Assembly: GCA_963795795.1 (NCBI GenBank)
Contig: CAWCJS010000027.1
Coordinates: 1 to 64,000 of the forward strand
Origin: Palsa-504 sp963795795
GTDB taxonomy: Bacteria; Actinomycetota; Actinomycetes; Streptosporangiales; Streptosporangiaceae
Direction: 5' to 3'
DNA length: 64,000 nucleotides
Positions 50,663 to 59,315 of this stretch are shown here, piece by piece. The notes beneath the pieces were generated by a model that saw only the letters and a program-made list of their open reading frames with translations, was not told the origin of the DNA and did not search any database. The number at the start of each line of letters is the position of its first letter. Position 1 is the first letter of the stretch. The translations under genes were made by a program, and so were the position numbers.

Positions 50663-53600
50663 TTGGCTCAGGTGCCTCTTCGGGCCGATGATCCCGAGCA
50701 GATCGGCGGCTACCTGCTGACGGCCAGGTTGGGCGCGGGCGGGATGGGCGTGGTGTACCTCGGTGAGGCCGAGGACGGCGGCCTGGTCGCCATCAAAGTG
50801 CTCCGCCCCGAGCTGGCCGACGACCCGGAATTCCGCAGGCGCTTTCAGCGTGAGGTGTCCGTCCTGACGAAGATCAGGGGCGTGTGCACGGTCCGCGTGA
50901 TCGCCGCGGACACCGAGTCCGTCGTGCCGTTCATGGTCACGGAATTCATCGACGGCCCCTCGCTGGCCGAGTATGTCGACTGGTACGGGCCGCTCGGCGC
51001 CGACATGCTGTACGGGCTCGCCACCGGGCTGGCGGAGGCGCTGACCGTGATCCACGCGGCCGACGTGGTGCACAGGGACCTGAAGCCGTCCAACGTCATC
51101 CTGGCCGCGGACGGGCCGAAGGTCATCGACTTCGGGATCGCGCAGACCCTGGACGCGACGGCCGTCACCAAAACGGGCATGATGGTCGGCTCGGCCGGGT
51201 TCATGGCGCCGGAGCAGGTGCTGGGTAAGCCGGGACCGCTCGCCGATGTCTTCGTCTGGGGAGTGACGATCGGGTTCGCGGCTTCCGGCGAATCGCCGTT
51301 CGGCGGCGGGCCGACCGAGGCCGTCCTGTACCGGGTCCTGCACAACGACCCCGACATCTCCGCGGTGCCCGAATCGCTGAGGTCGCTGGTGATGGCGGCC
51401 CTCGCCAAGGACGAGCGGTACCGCCCCTCCGCCCAGCAGCTCCTGGACCGCCTGACCAACCCGTCGGCGGCGCCGGTCACGACCGTGGGGGCCGAGCGCG
51501 TGCTCGACTCGCCGACGCAGACGGTTCTGTCGCTGACCTGGCGCACCGGTCCCATGTCGGCCCCCCCGTCGGCGACCCGCGTCGAGGGGCCGACGGCCAC
51601 TGACCCGGGACTCCTCAAGCCTGCTCCACCCGGTGCGGACTGGCCGACCCCCGCCCCCGCCCCGGCTCCGCCTCCGGTCCCCGCGGGCCCGGCCGGGCCC
51701 GCGGCCGAGAGCAAGGGCCCGGTCAGCCGGCGCACGGTGTCGATCGGCGTGGCGGCCCTGGCCGTCGCGGCGGCCGTCATCCTGGCCGTAGTACTCCTGA
51801 CGGGAAACCACGGGAACTCCGGCTCAGGAAGTCAGGCGGGCAGTTCAAATCAGAACGTGCCCTCCGCGAGCACCCTCCCGACGTACCAGGGACAGCAGCA
51901 GCGCGGCGTCTTCCAGACGATCGACCGCATCGCCGCCTGGGGCAAGACGATCGTCACGACGGGCTCGCTGACTAGCAACGGCGTGGCCCGCCAGCAGTTC
52001 TTCGTGTCATCGGACGGCGGCGCCACCTGGCACCTCGCCCCGGTCCAGCTACCGGGTGGCGGCGAGCCTCCGGTGGGGTTTGTCGCCGATCGGATCGCCG
52101 CCGGGCCGACGGGCTGGCTGGCGTGGGGCCCGCAGGTGATCTGGACCAGCCAGAACGGCCAGTCGTGGACGCTCGCGGCCACGCACGGGATCGAACCCCG
52201 GCTTCCCGGCGACCAGGTCTTCGTCCTCACCAGCACCTCCACCGGGTTCGTGGCCGGCGGCCAGGGCAAGGCGAGCGGCGGCGGGAACCAGGGCCTGGTC
52301 TGGGTTTCGCACGACGGCATCACCTGGCAGCGGATGACGGCCGCGGAGGTGGGCATGACCCTCTCCGGCCAGACCCCGCAGGCCATCGCCTACGCGGCCA
52401 CCCGCGGGAACGACACGGTCATCTCCGACGGCGGGTCCGGCGTCTGGCTCAGCACCGACGGCGGATCGTCATGGAATACGGTGAACGTCCCCATCGATCA
52501 CGGCGCCCAGAACAAGATCAGCGGCCTGACTTCCGACGGGTCCGGTCTGCTCGCGGTCCGGCCGGGCACCACTGCGAGCGGCGCCCCCGACGGCGTGGCC
52601 TATTTCTCGCCGAACGGGCAGACATGGCAGTTCTCCGGGCTCATCGACCCGGCCGGGGGCTGGACCCCGGGCGTGGTGAAGGGAAGCAATGACGGTTTCG
52701 TCGTGACGGGGACCGCCAGCCAGAACATCTACGTGGCCTACACCAGCACAGGCACGGGCAGCACGTGGAAGGCTACGGGCTCGCTGGGCGACACGTCCGG
52801 CGGGCCGGTTCCCACCGCGGCGGCCGGGCCGGACGGCATCGCCACCATCGTGGGCGCCACCACCGGTACCAAGCTCGGCCAGCAGCCGGTCTTCCTTGAG
52901 GCGGACGCGGCGGGAACGGTACGGTCGGTGGCGATCTCGGGCATCCCGGGCTCCCTCATCCCCGAGGCCGCGGTGAACAGCACCGCCGTCGCCGACGGCG
53001 AGCAGATCGCCGTGGGCAGCGCGGACGGATACCCGGCGGTCTGGCGCAGAGCGCTGGGCACCTCGTCCTGGAACCTGGTCACGTCACTGTCCCAGGTTTC
53101 CGGCGCATCGGATCTGGCCGCCCTGTCGAGCGTGACCCACGGGTCGGCCGGGTGGCTCGCCGCCGGGACGCCCGGCCCCGTCATCTTCACGTCGACCGAC
53201 GGCATCCACTGGCAGTCTGCGGGCGGGAACATCCAGCAAGATCTGGCGGGCGTCGCCGCGGTCGCCGCCGCCTCGGGACCCGGCGGGTACCTGATCGACG
53301 GCAAGCTGGTCGCCGCCGGCGGCGTCTGCGTGGCCGACGACTGGTTCTCGACGGACCTGACCAGCTGGACCCGCGCGCATACCGCGATCCCGTCAACCGG
53401 GTCGAGCCAGGTCCTGGCGGTGGCCGCGGGCGCGCACGGCTTCGTGACGGCAGGCTCGCACAACGGCCAGCCCGCGATCTGGACCACGGCCAACGGCACG
53501 CTCTGGACCACGGACATCCTGCCCCAGCCCACCGGTGCCTCGGCGGCCTTGCTGCAGCAGGTCGCGATCAATGGCGACGTCGTGGTGGCGCTCGGCCAGC

Positions 53601-53953
53601 AGACGACGGTGACGGGCACCCTCCCGCTCGCGGAGCTGTCCACCGACGGCGGGAAGACCTGGCAGCAGGTGCAGTTCGTCTCCGCCGGGCCGAACACCAC
53701 CGTCACCGCGCTGACCGCGGGCCCCGGCGGCTTCACCGCTGCGGGCCAGTTCGGCAGCGCCGGGCAGCTGGGCGCCGCGATCTGGCGGTCGCCCGACGGG
53801 ACGAGCTGGACCCAGCTGGTGATCAGCGGCCTGACCGGCGGCGGCAGTCACGACATCACCACGCTGACCCCGTCCGGTTCCGCCGTGACCGCCATCGACT
53901 CGATCCTGTCCACGCAAAACCAGCAGTACGTCACCGTGCCAGTTCGGGCCTAG
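50663..53953 (+). CDS. Transmembrane Ser/Thr protein kinase with an extracellular Asp-box beta-propeller-like domain
   Basis: A 1096-residue receptor kinase. The kinase domain is residues 14-270: Gly loop GAGGMG (24-29), Lys45, HRD 137-139 with Asp139, DFG 156-158, and the APE loop MAPEQVLG. A Pro/Ala-rich juxtamembrane linker (about 300-350) leads to one membrane helix (360-380). About 700 extracellular residues follow. They contain eight or more Asp-box-like motifs (SSDGGATW, SQNGQSW, SHDGITW, STDGGSSW, SPNGQTW, STDGIHW, STDGGKTW, SPDGTSW), as in BNR/sialidase-type propellers. It would sense a glycan or other surface ligand and phosphorylate cytosolic targets. Start: TTG 50663 after GGAGGGA; a nearby ATG at 50658 is out of frame. 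Confidence 0.88.
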   Translation: MAQVPLRADDPEQIGGYLLTARLGAGGMGVVYLGEAEDGGLVAIKVLRPELADDPEFRRRFQREVSVLTKIRGVCTVRVIAADTESVVPFMVTEFIDGPSLAEYVDWYGPLGADMLYGLATGLAEALTVIHAADVVHRDLKPSNVILAADGPKVIDFGIAQTLDATAVTKTGMMVGSAGFMAPEQVLGKPGPLADVFVWGVTIGFAASGESPFGGGPTEAVLYRVLHNDPDISAVPESLRSLVMAALAKDERYRPSAQQLLDRLTNPSAAPVTTVGAERVLDSPTQTVLSLTWRTGPMSAPPSATRVEGPTATDPGLLKPAPPGADWPTPAPAPAPPPVPAGPAGPAAESKGPVSRRTVSIGVAALAVAAAVILAVVLLTGNHGNSGSGSQAGSSNQNVPSASTLPTYQGQQQRGVFQTIDRIAAWGKTIVTTGSLTSNGVARQQFFVSSDGGATWHLAPVQLPGGGEPPVGFVADRIAAGPTGWLAWGPQVIWTSQNGQSWTLAATHGIEPRLPGDQVFVLTSTSTGFVAGGQGKASGGGNQGLVWVSHDGITWQRMTAAEVGMTLSGQTPQAIAYAATRGNDTVISDGGSGVWLSTDGGSSWNTVNVPIDHGAQNKISGLTSDGSGLLAVRPGTTASGAPDGVAYFSPNGQTWQFSGLIDPAGGWTPGVVKGSNDGFVVTGTASQNIYVAYTSTGTGSTWKATGSLGDTSGGPVPTAAAGPDGIATIVGATTGTKLGQQPVFLEADAAGTVRSVAISGIPGSLIPEAAVNSTAVADGEQIAVGSADGYPAVWRRALGTSSWNLVTSLSQVSGASDLAALSSVTHGSAGWLAAGTPGPVIFTSTDGIHWQSAGGNIQQDLAGVAAVAAASGPGGYLIDGKLVAAGGVCVADDWFSTDLTSWTRAHTAIPSTGSSQVLAVAAGAHGFVTAGSHNGQPAIWTTANGTLWTTDILPQPTGASAALLQQVAINGDVVVALGQQTTVTGTLPLAELSTDGGKTWQQVQFVSAGPNTTVTALTAGPGGFTAAGQFGSAGQLGAAIWRSPDGTSWTQLVISGLTGGGSHDITTLTPSGSAVTAIDSILSTQNQQYVTVPVRA

Positions 53954-53957
53954 ACGA

Positions 53958-54494
53958 TCAGGCTCGCCCGGACGCGGAGTTGACCCGGCTGGCGCGACGG
54001 GAGCGCAGCCACGAGCGGACGCTGAGAAAGAAGCCGGCCGCTGACAAGATGATGAGCAGGCTCACGATGATGGAGAACACCAGGACGACGGGCCGGGCTA
54101 CATACGGCCGCCCGGGCAACTCGGCGTAGCCGGGGCCCTGCGTGTCGACCAGGACAGTGACCGTGTCGCCGGGCCGGTAGGAAACCTTGTCGGGCACGTG
54201 GACGGTCGTCTGCGCCTGGCCGCCGACCGGGTGCGGCAATCGGACCAGCATGTCGGCGTACCACGAGATGCTGCCGCTGGAGCCGGACCTGAAGGACATG
54301 TTCCGCGCCCAGATCACCGTGGCCACTTCCGGCACGCCGTGCGCCTGGGTGTACGCCGACCTGGCGGCCGCGGCGCTTCCGCCGGTGAGGATCAAGACGA
54401 GGGCCACCACGAAGCCGAGCAAAAACAGCCCGCTGAACCAGATCGCGCCGGTCCGCCTGGCGACCCGGCGCCGCGTCCGCGCGCGGGGCCTCAT
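53958..54494 (-). CDS. DUF3592 membrane protein
   Basis: A 178-residue protein with two membrane helices (about 17-37, GAIWFSGLFLLGFVVALVLIL, and 133-155, VVLVFSIIVSLLIILSAAGFF). Between them is an extracytoplasmic beta-rich domain with the DUF3592 pattern (EVATVIWARNMSFRSG, then ADMLVRLPHPVGGQAQTTVHVPDKVSYRPGDTVTVLVDTQGPGYAELPGRP). Both ends are basic. ATG 54494 is the likely start. It is convergent with the kinase gene, only 4 bp apart. The function of DUF3592 proteins is unknown. Confidence 0.8.
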   Translation of the reverse strand: MRPRARTRRRVARRTGAIWFSGLFLLGFVVALVLILTGGSAAAARSAYTQAHGVPEVATVIWARNMSFRSGSSGSISWYADMLVRLPHPVGGQAQTTVHVPDKVSYRPGDTVTVLVDTQGPGYAELPGRPYVARPVVLVFSIIVSLLIILSAAGFFLSVRSWLRSRRASRVNSASGRA

Positions 54495-54613
54495 GAGCAG
54501 GGCCTCCTGAACACTGGCATCGGCGCGACTCCCAAACCGGCCCAGACAGCGGCAAGCCGTCAGGGAGAGAATAGGGCACCGCGGATCCGTCGGCCCGACT
54601 TGCGGCGGATGTC

Positions 54614-54707
54614 ATGACATCACCGCGCTTTCCCCGTGACCGCCATAGACTCGGTCCTGTCCACGCAATACCAGCAGTACATCACCGTGCCGGTTCCGGC
54701 CCACTGA
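54614..54707 (+). pseudogene. C-terminal remnant of a second Asp-box kinase gene
   Basis: About 94 bp here closely match the 3' end of the kinase gene at 53860-53953, including the segments TCCACGCAA, ACCAGCAGTAC, CACCGTGCC and the end of the coding frame (VLSTQYQQYITVPVPAH, then TGA at 54705). The kinase ends ILSTQNQQYVTVPVRA. A base is missing in the upstream part of the match. Everything before the fragment is lost, so this is the stump of a duplicated copy with the DUF3592 gene now between the two ends. Confidence 0.7.
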
Positions 54708-54762
54708 TCCTGCCTGCCGGGCCGGCCGGGCCGGGCCGGGCGGCGTACCGGCTCCGGTCCCG

Positions 54763-55653
54763 CTACTGGCCCAGCCGGGCGGCGGTGGCGGCGACCGTCG
54801 TGTAGGACATGGTGAAGGTCCCGCCCGCGGCGTCGACGGCGGCACCGAGGCCGGCGATGAGCTCGGCCTGGATGGCCTCGGGGTGCCGGGTGAAGCCGCC
54901 GGTGGTCGGGACCAGGTCCAGCCACTCGTCCCGGGTGTAGGGCCGCCGCCAGTAAGACAACCACTCCTCTGGCTCGGCGAACGACCTCGACTGCCGTAGC
55001 TCGCCGGCCACTCTGGCGCACCCGGCCCGGTAGGCGTCGACGGCGGGCCTCGCCCAGAAGCCGGCGAACGGCGAGTCAGGCAGCACCCGGCGGAAGACCT
55101 CGCCGAACGCCGCGCGCAACTCTTCCGGCGGGTCGAAGGCGTTCCAGAACACCGCCAGCCGGCCACCGGGACGCAGCACCGCAGCGGCCTTCGCCGCGCC
55201 CGCGACCGGATCCACCCAGTGCCAGGCCTGCGCGGCGATGACCGCGTCGAACGTGCGGCCAGCCGGGTCCCAGTCCTCGAACGTCGCGACCTCGGTCTCG
55301 GTTCCGCCCTGTCTGGCCAGCTCGGCCATGCGCGGGTCGGGATCCACGCCGAGCACCCGGCAGCCGGCCGCCTGGAACAGCCGGGCGGAGATGCCGGTGC
55401 CGCACCCGACGTCGAGGACGTCGCGTCCCGGACTGGCGGCGACGATGCGTTCCACTAGGTCGGCGGGATAGGTGGGCCGGGCCCGGTCGTAGCGGCCCGC
55501 GTCGGTGCCGAACCCCTCAGCGACCTGCCGCCGGAGATGCGATTCGTGCGTCCGGTCGTAGCCCCCGGTGCCAGCCTGAGACGCCTGCCCCCGATCGGAG
55601 CCCCCGGTGCCGCTCCCGGCGATCTTCCCAGGTCCCGGCGGTAGAGTGGTCAT
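54763..55653 (-). CDS. Class I SAM-dependent methyltransferase
   Basis: A 296-residue protein. The first ~45 residues are Gly/Ser-rich and not conserved-looking. The methyltransferase core begins VAEGFGTDAGRYDRARPTYP. Motif I is VLDVGCGTGISARLF, the acidic end of strand 2 is VLGVDPDPRMAEL, and post-motif I is FDAVIAAQAWHWVDP. This resembles the UbiE/Trm9-like group with the AQAWHW signature, whose substrates are often unknown. The ATG at 55653 is only 73 bp from the divergent TetR gene, and overlapping palindromes lie between, so it is a likely target of that regulator. Confidence 0.82.
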   Translation of the reverse strand: MTTLPPGPGKIAGSGTGGSDRGQASQAGTGGYDRTHESHLRRQVAEGFGTDAGRYDRARPTYPADLVERIVAASPGRDVLDVGCGTGISARLFQAAGCRVLGVDPDPRMAELARQGGTETEVATFEDWDPAGRTFDAVIAAQAWHWVDPVAGAAKAAAVLRPGGRLAVFWNAFDPPEELRAAFGEVFRRVLPDSPFAGFWARPAVDAYRAGCARVAGELRQSRSFAEPEEWLSYWRRPYTRDEWLDLVPTTGGFTRHPEAIQAELIAGLGAAVDAAGGTFTMSYTTVAATAARLGQ

Positions 55654-55684
55654 ACGCCCACTTTAAATGGGCGTGCGCCCATTT
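55654..55684. promoter_or_regulatory. Overlapping palindromes in the methyltransferase/TetR divergon
   Basis: AAATGGGCG (55665-55673) and CGCCCATTT (55676-55684) make a 20-bp inverted repeat with a 2-bp centre. It overlaps a second one, ACGCCCA (55654-55660) with TGGGCGT (55668-55674). The three alternating copies of the GGGCG half-site could bind two regulator dimers. The region lies directly upstream of the methyltransferase start. Confidence 0.6.
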
Positions 55685-55725
55685 ACTGGCGCGTTCGCGG
55701 ACGGCGGAGAAGGGATGGGTGACCA

Positions 55726-56307
55726 GTGCCAACCGGGGTGGCCATCCGCGACCCGCGCGGGCAACTCTTCGACGCCGCCGAGCGCGTCCTGCTCCGGGAC
55801 GGCCCTGGCGGCCTGACCAGTCGCGCGGTCACCGCGGAAGCGGGCGTAGCCAAGGGAGTCCTGCACCGGCACTTCGCCGACTTCGACGAGTTCCTCGTCG
55901 GGCTCGCGCTCGACCGCGTCGCGCAAATCGACGCTCAGGCCGCAGCCCTGCGCGAAATGGCGGGGACCGGCACCGTCGCGGGCAACCTGGCCGCCGCGTT
56001 CCCTGGGCTGTTCAGTCCGGTGATCCTCGCGCTCATCCGCGTGGTCATCGCGCGCGACGAACTGCACGCCCGGCTGAGGGCCGCTACCGGCTCGCGCATC
56101 CCGCTCGTCTCCGAGTCCACTGCCATGGTGGCCGGCTACCTCGCCGCCGAGCGCGACCTGGGCCGCGTCGCGGCCAGCGCCGATATCGGCACACTCGCCC
56201 CCACCCTGATCGGCGCCGTGCACCTGCTGTTCACCGACGCCGACGGTGCCCCGGAGGCCGCTGCCGTCGCGCGCGTCGTCGCCGCTGTCCTGGCCGCGGC
56301 CCGCTGA
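55726..56307 (+). CDS. TetR-family transcriptional regulator
   Basis: A 193-residue regulator. The helix-turn-helix lies at about 10-55 (DPRGQLFDAAERVLLRDGPGGLTSRAVTAEAGVAKGVLHRHFADFDEFLVGLAL). The C-terminal region is helical and ends in an alanine/valine-rich helix (EAAAVARVVAAVLAAAR). GTG 55726 is the start, preceded by GAAGGGA. It is divergent from the methyltransferase gene, and the palindromes between them are the presumed binding site. The ligand is unknown. Confidence 0.82.
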   Translation: MPTGVAIRDPRGQLFDAAERVLLRDGPGGLTSRAVTAEAGVAKGVLHRHFADFDEFLVGLALDRVAQIDAQAAALREMAGTGTVAGNLAAAFPGLFSPVILALIRVVIARDELHARLRAATGSRIPLVSESTAMVAGYLAAERDLGRVAASADIGTLAPTLIGAVHLLFTDADGAPEAAAVARVVAAVLAAAR

Positions 56308-56432
56308 CCCCCATGTCCTCCCCGAAGCCGGAGACCCGCTGGTGTTGTCGCAATAGAAGCGTCGTTACGGCGCAACCGACCAGGTCGGTAGATGCAGTCC
56401 GGATATTCGTCGTTTCGCCCCTACGGCTCGCG

Positions 56433-56969
56433 TTAGGCGGTTGGCGGTCTCCACCATTGCCGCATGGCGACGTACTTCTTCAGGCCATCCATGCCGTAGT
56501 AGTTGACGAGCCCCTCATAGCGCATTCCTGCCTTCTCCATGACCTGCCACGAGCCGATGTTCTCTGGCGAGGCAACGGCCATGATGGTGTCAAGGCCGAC
56601 CGGGCCGAGGCCGTGGGCCAGCACGGCGATCGCCACCTCGGAGGCATATCCCTTGTTCCAGGAGGCACTGGCGTAGTGGTAGGCGAGGTCGATTTCCGGC
56701 CCTGCCCCCTCGTCGACCGGACGGAGGCCGCATTGCCCGATGAACGTGCCCGTCGTTTTGTCCTCGACGGCCCACATCGAGTGGCCAAGCTCGCGTTCCA
56801 TCGCCTGGCGCTCGCCGATGACGCGCTGGATTACCTCCATCGTGGCGGGCGGTCCCGCGGGGAGGAACCGGCGGACCTCGGGGTCACTGATCATCGCGAG
56901 CCACGGGTCGGCGTCGCGGGCCTCGAAGGTGCGGATGACCAGGCGTGCTGTCTCAAGCCGGGTACTCAC
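56433..56969 (-). CDS. RimJ/RimL-type GNAT acetyltransferase
   Basis: A 178-residue protein starting STRLETARLVIRTFEARDADPWLAMISDPEVRRFL, the usual RimJ/RimL-like beginning. It has VEDKTTGTFIGQCGLRPVDE, the acetyl-CoA loop YASASWNKGYASEVAIAVLAHGL (Asn-Lys-Gly-Tyr-Ala in place of the common RGxGxA), and VASPENIGSWQVMEKAGMRYEG. Members acetylate N-terminal or other amines, and the substrate is unknown. ATG 56969. It is convergent with the TetR gene and stands alone. Confidence 0.83.
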   Translation of the reverse strand: MSTRLETARLVIRTFEARDADPWLAMISDPEVRRFLPAGPPATMEVIQRVIGERQAMERELGHSMWAVEDKTTGTFIGQCGLRPVDEGAGPEIDLAYHYASASWNKGYASEVAIAVLAHGLGPVGLDTIMAVASPENIGSWQVMEKAGMRYEGLVNYYGMDGLKKYVAMRQWWRPPTA

Positions 56970-57056
56970 GGCAAGATTGTAAGTACCAGTAGCTCCGGCG
57001 CGCTGCGCCTAAGGTCGGCAACGAGGCGCTGACGGTTCGGGTGCTGGACGATTAGC

Positions 57057-57368
57057 TCAGCGCCGCGCGAAGCGCAAGACGGCCAGGAACCCGAACACCA
57101 CGAAGATTGCCGCAGCCCAGAGCAGCGACAACCCGACGTAGTAGCTGGTGCTGTGTTCGACCAGGGCCCTCCCGTCAGCGCCGGCGAGCAGGCTGCGCAC
57201 GGCGTCAGCCATCGGGGTGATCGGCTGGACCTCGCTGAACTGCTTCACCCCGGTGGGCATGCTTTGGACCGGCACGTAGGCGCTGGAGAGGAAGACCAGC
57301 GGGGTCACCGCCAGGCCGATCATCGACTGGGCGGCCTGCGCGTTGCCGGCCACCAGGCCGCCAGCGAT
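57057..57368 (-). pseudogene. C-terminal remnant of an ABC-2-type permease (DrrB-like)
   Basis: Only the last ~100 residues are present: GGLVAGNAQAAQSMIGLAVTPLVFLSSAYVPVQSMPTGVKQFSEVQPITPMADAVRSLL, then YYVGLSLLWAAAIFVVFGFLAVLRFARR. This is the typical end of ABC-2 permeases of the daunorubicin-export type. Sequence before GGLVAG is unrelated, and the frame runs back into the sigma-factor promoter region. So the 5' three-quarters of the gene and its ATPase partner have been deleted. Confidence 0.7.
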
Positions 57369-57471
57369 GGTGCTTGGCTTGCGCTGGCTGCACCCATAAT
57401 GCCGCGACCGGCTGTTACCGATTCGTGATCTAGTATCGCAGCGTGAGGCGTGATCTGAACGTCTCCCAGAT

Positions 57472-58059
57472 ATGGAAGCCGATCCGTCGGATGTCATCCG
57501 CAGCCCGGGGCCCTGGCCTGAGCGGGTCGGCTATGACCCGGCGGTCCAGATGACGGTCAACCCTGCTGAGTACGTGACCGAGTTGTTCCGGGCGCACCAC
57601 CTGGAACTGGTCCGGCTGGCCGTGCTGATCGTGGGTGATCTGGCCACCGCCGAAGACGTGGTGCAGGACGCCTTCGAGCAGCTTCACCGGCGGTGGCGGA
57701 CCCTGCGCAAGCAGTCGAGTGCTTTGGATTACGCGCGGTCCGCCGTGCTGAACGGCAGCCGGTCCGTGCTGCGCCGGCGGTCAGTCGCCCGCAGGCACAC
57801 GGCCCGGAACTCCGCGTCCAGTCGTCAGGACGCCGACGCCGCCGTCGGTTTCGAGCAGCGCAGTGAGCTCATCGAGGCGTTCCGCAGGCTGCCCGCCAGG
57901 CAGCGCGAGGTACTCGCTCTGCGCTACTACGTGGACATGAGCGTGGCCGATGCAGCGGCCACGCTGCACATCAGCGAAGGCGCCGTCCGCTCGACCGCCT
58001 CCCGTGGCCTCGATGCGCTGGCCCGGATCCTCCCGTCCCGTTCCTCGAAGGAGGCGTGA
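57472..58059 (+). CDS. SigE-type ECF sigma factor (sigma-70 family)
   Basis: A 195-residue sigma factor. Region 2 is YVTELFRAHHLELVRLAVLIVGDLATAEDVVQDAFEQLHRRWRTL, and region 4 is EAFRRLPARQREVLALRYYVDMSVADAAATLHISEGAVRSTASRGLDALAR. The likely true start is ATG 57550 (MTVNPAEYV), since family members begin there; the frame is open back to ATG 57472, and neither has a strong ribosome site. The next gene begins 3 bp after the stop and encodes a membrane-anchored protein. The pair forms the usual sigma/partner operon, and autoregulation is likely. Confidence 0.85.
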   Translation: MEADPSDVIRSPGPWPERVGYDPAVQMTVNPAEYVTELFRAHHLELVRLAVLIVGDLATAEDVVQDAFEQLHRRWRTLRKQSSALDYARSAVLNGSRSVLRRRSVARRHTARNSASSRQDADAAVGFEQRSELIEAFRRLPARQREVLALRYYVDMSVADAAATLHISEGAVRSTASRGLDALARILPSRSSKEA

Positions 58060-58062
58060 GGC

Positions 58063-59307
58063 ATGCATGACCTCGAGAACCTGCTCCGCGAGGAGCTGCA
58101 GCACGAGGCCCAGAAGGTCCAGCCCGAACTGCTCGGGCCGCTCCAGGTCCCTACCCGACGGCCCAGTTGGCGTCCGCGCCTGCTCCCGTTCACGGCCGCG
58201 GCTGCGGTGATCGCCGTCATCACGGCGAGCACGCTTGTCGCGGGCCTGACCGCGGCCCACAAGCCCGCCGTCCGCAAGCCCGCCGTCTCCGGATCAGCCC
58301 GGGCCAGCCTGCCGCGCTTCTACGTCACGACCAGCTCCAGCCCCGGCGGCCGCGGGATACAGGCGGTGGTCCGCGCGTCCGCCAGCGGGCAGGTCACCGG
58401 TACCGTCCGTGTGCCGTCGGCCCTCCCTGTGGAGTGGGCCGACTCTGGCGGCACCTTCGTCACCGCCGCCGCCGATGACCGCAGCTTCATCATCGGAGTC
58501 CAAGGAGGCCAGGCACCAACCAAACTCGGCTTGGACCTCCGCCTGTTCCGGTTCGCTATCTCCGATGCAGGTAAGCCCGGCCACCTGACCGAGCTGGCAC
58601 CCGCTCCGATGCGCAACGAGACCACGGAGGGCATCGCGCTGTCTCCCGACGGCAAGCTGCTCGCGGTCTCGCTGCAGAACGACTCCTCGCCGGACGCCGT
58701 CGGCGCCATTCAGGTCCTTAACCTGGCCACCGGGGCCACCCGGACCTGGACCGCCCCGGCCCACAGCGTGTATATTCCCGGGCCGCCCTCCTGGGCGGAC
58801 GGCAGCCGGGTAATCGCGTTCACCTGGCTGCGCTCCACCCAATCTGGCCTTATGTCCGCGCCGCGGGGAATCCGGCTGCTCGACACCGCCGCGCCAGGCG
58901 ACAACCTGGTGGCGGGGACAGTGATCGTCCCGCGCGGCATGGTCGCCGCCGGTTCCATCGTGAGCGCCCTGATCACGCCCGACGGGCGCGATGTCATCGT
59001 GGTCACCTGGCGTGATCTGACTCCGCAGGCCAGTACCCACACCGTCATCGTGCAGTTCGCCGAGATCCAGGCCGCCACCGGCAGGCTGGTCCGGCTGCTC
59101 TACACCCGGACGGAGCCGTACGGCGAGGTCCCCTTCATTACCTTGCAGGACAGCCTCGGTGTGCTGTCGCTGGGGTCGCAGGGACGGTACGCCCTGGTCC
59201 AGGGCATCCAGTTCGGCTGGCTTGACGTCGGCGGCCCCGACTCGGGCCGGTTCACGCCGCTGCCCGCGGTCCCGGCCGGCCAGTACGTCAACTTTGCCGC
59301 CTGGTAA
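58063..59307 (+). CDS. Membrane-anchored partner of the SigE-type sigma factor, with a propeller-like outer domain
   Basis: A 414-residue protein. Residues 1-45 are cytosolic (HDLENLLREELQHEAQKVQPELL, the position where an anti-sigma helix would sit). One membrane helix is at about 46-66 (LPFTAAAAVIAVITASTLVAGL). The outer part, 85-414, is beta-rich with TolB/WD-like blade sequences (GIALSPDGKLLAVSLQN, SALITPDGRDVIVVTWRD, VLSLGSQGRYALVQGI). No zinc-anti-sigma HxxxCxxC motif is present. Placement directly after the sigma gene suggests it senses an outside signal and holds the sigma factor (inference). Confidence 0.75.
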   Translation: MHDLENLLREELQHEAQKVQPELLGPLQVPTRRPSWRPRLLPFTAAAAVIAVITASTLVAGLTAAHKPAVRKPAVSGSARASLPRFYVTTSSSPGGRGIQAVVRASASGQVTGTVRVPSALPVEWADSGGTFVTAAADDRSFIIGVQGGQAPTKLGLDLRLFRFAISDAGKPGHLTELAPAPMRNETTEGIALSPDGKLLAVSLQNDSSPDAVGAIQVLNLATGATRTWTAPAHSVYIPGPPSWADGSRVIAFTWLRSTQSGLMSAPRGIRLLDTAAPGDNLVAGTVIVPRGMVAAGSIVSALITPDGRDVIVVTWRDLTPQASTHTVIVQFAEIQAATGRLVRLLYTRTEPYGEVPFITLQDSLGVLSLGSQGRYALVQGIQFGWLDVGGPDSGRFTPLPAVPAGQYVNFAAW

Positions 59308-59315
59308 CCGGGAGG

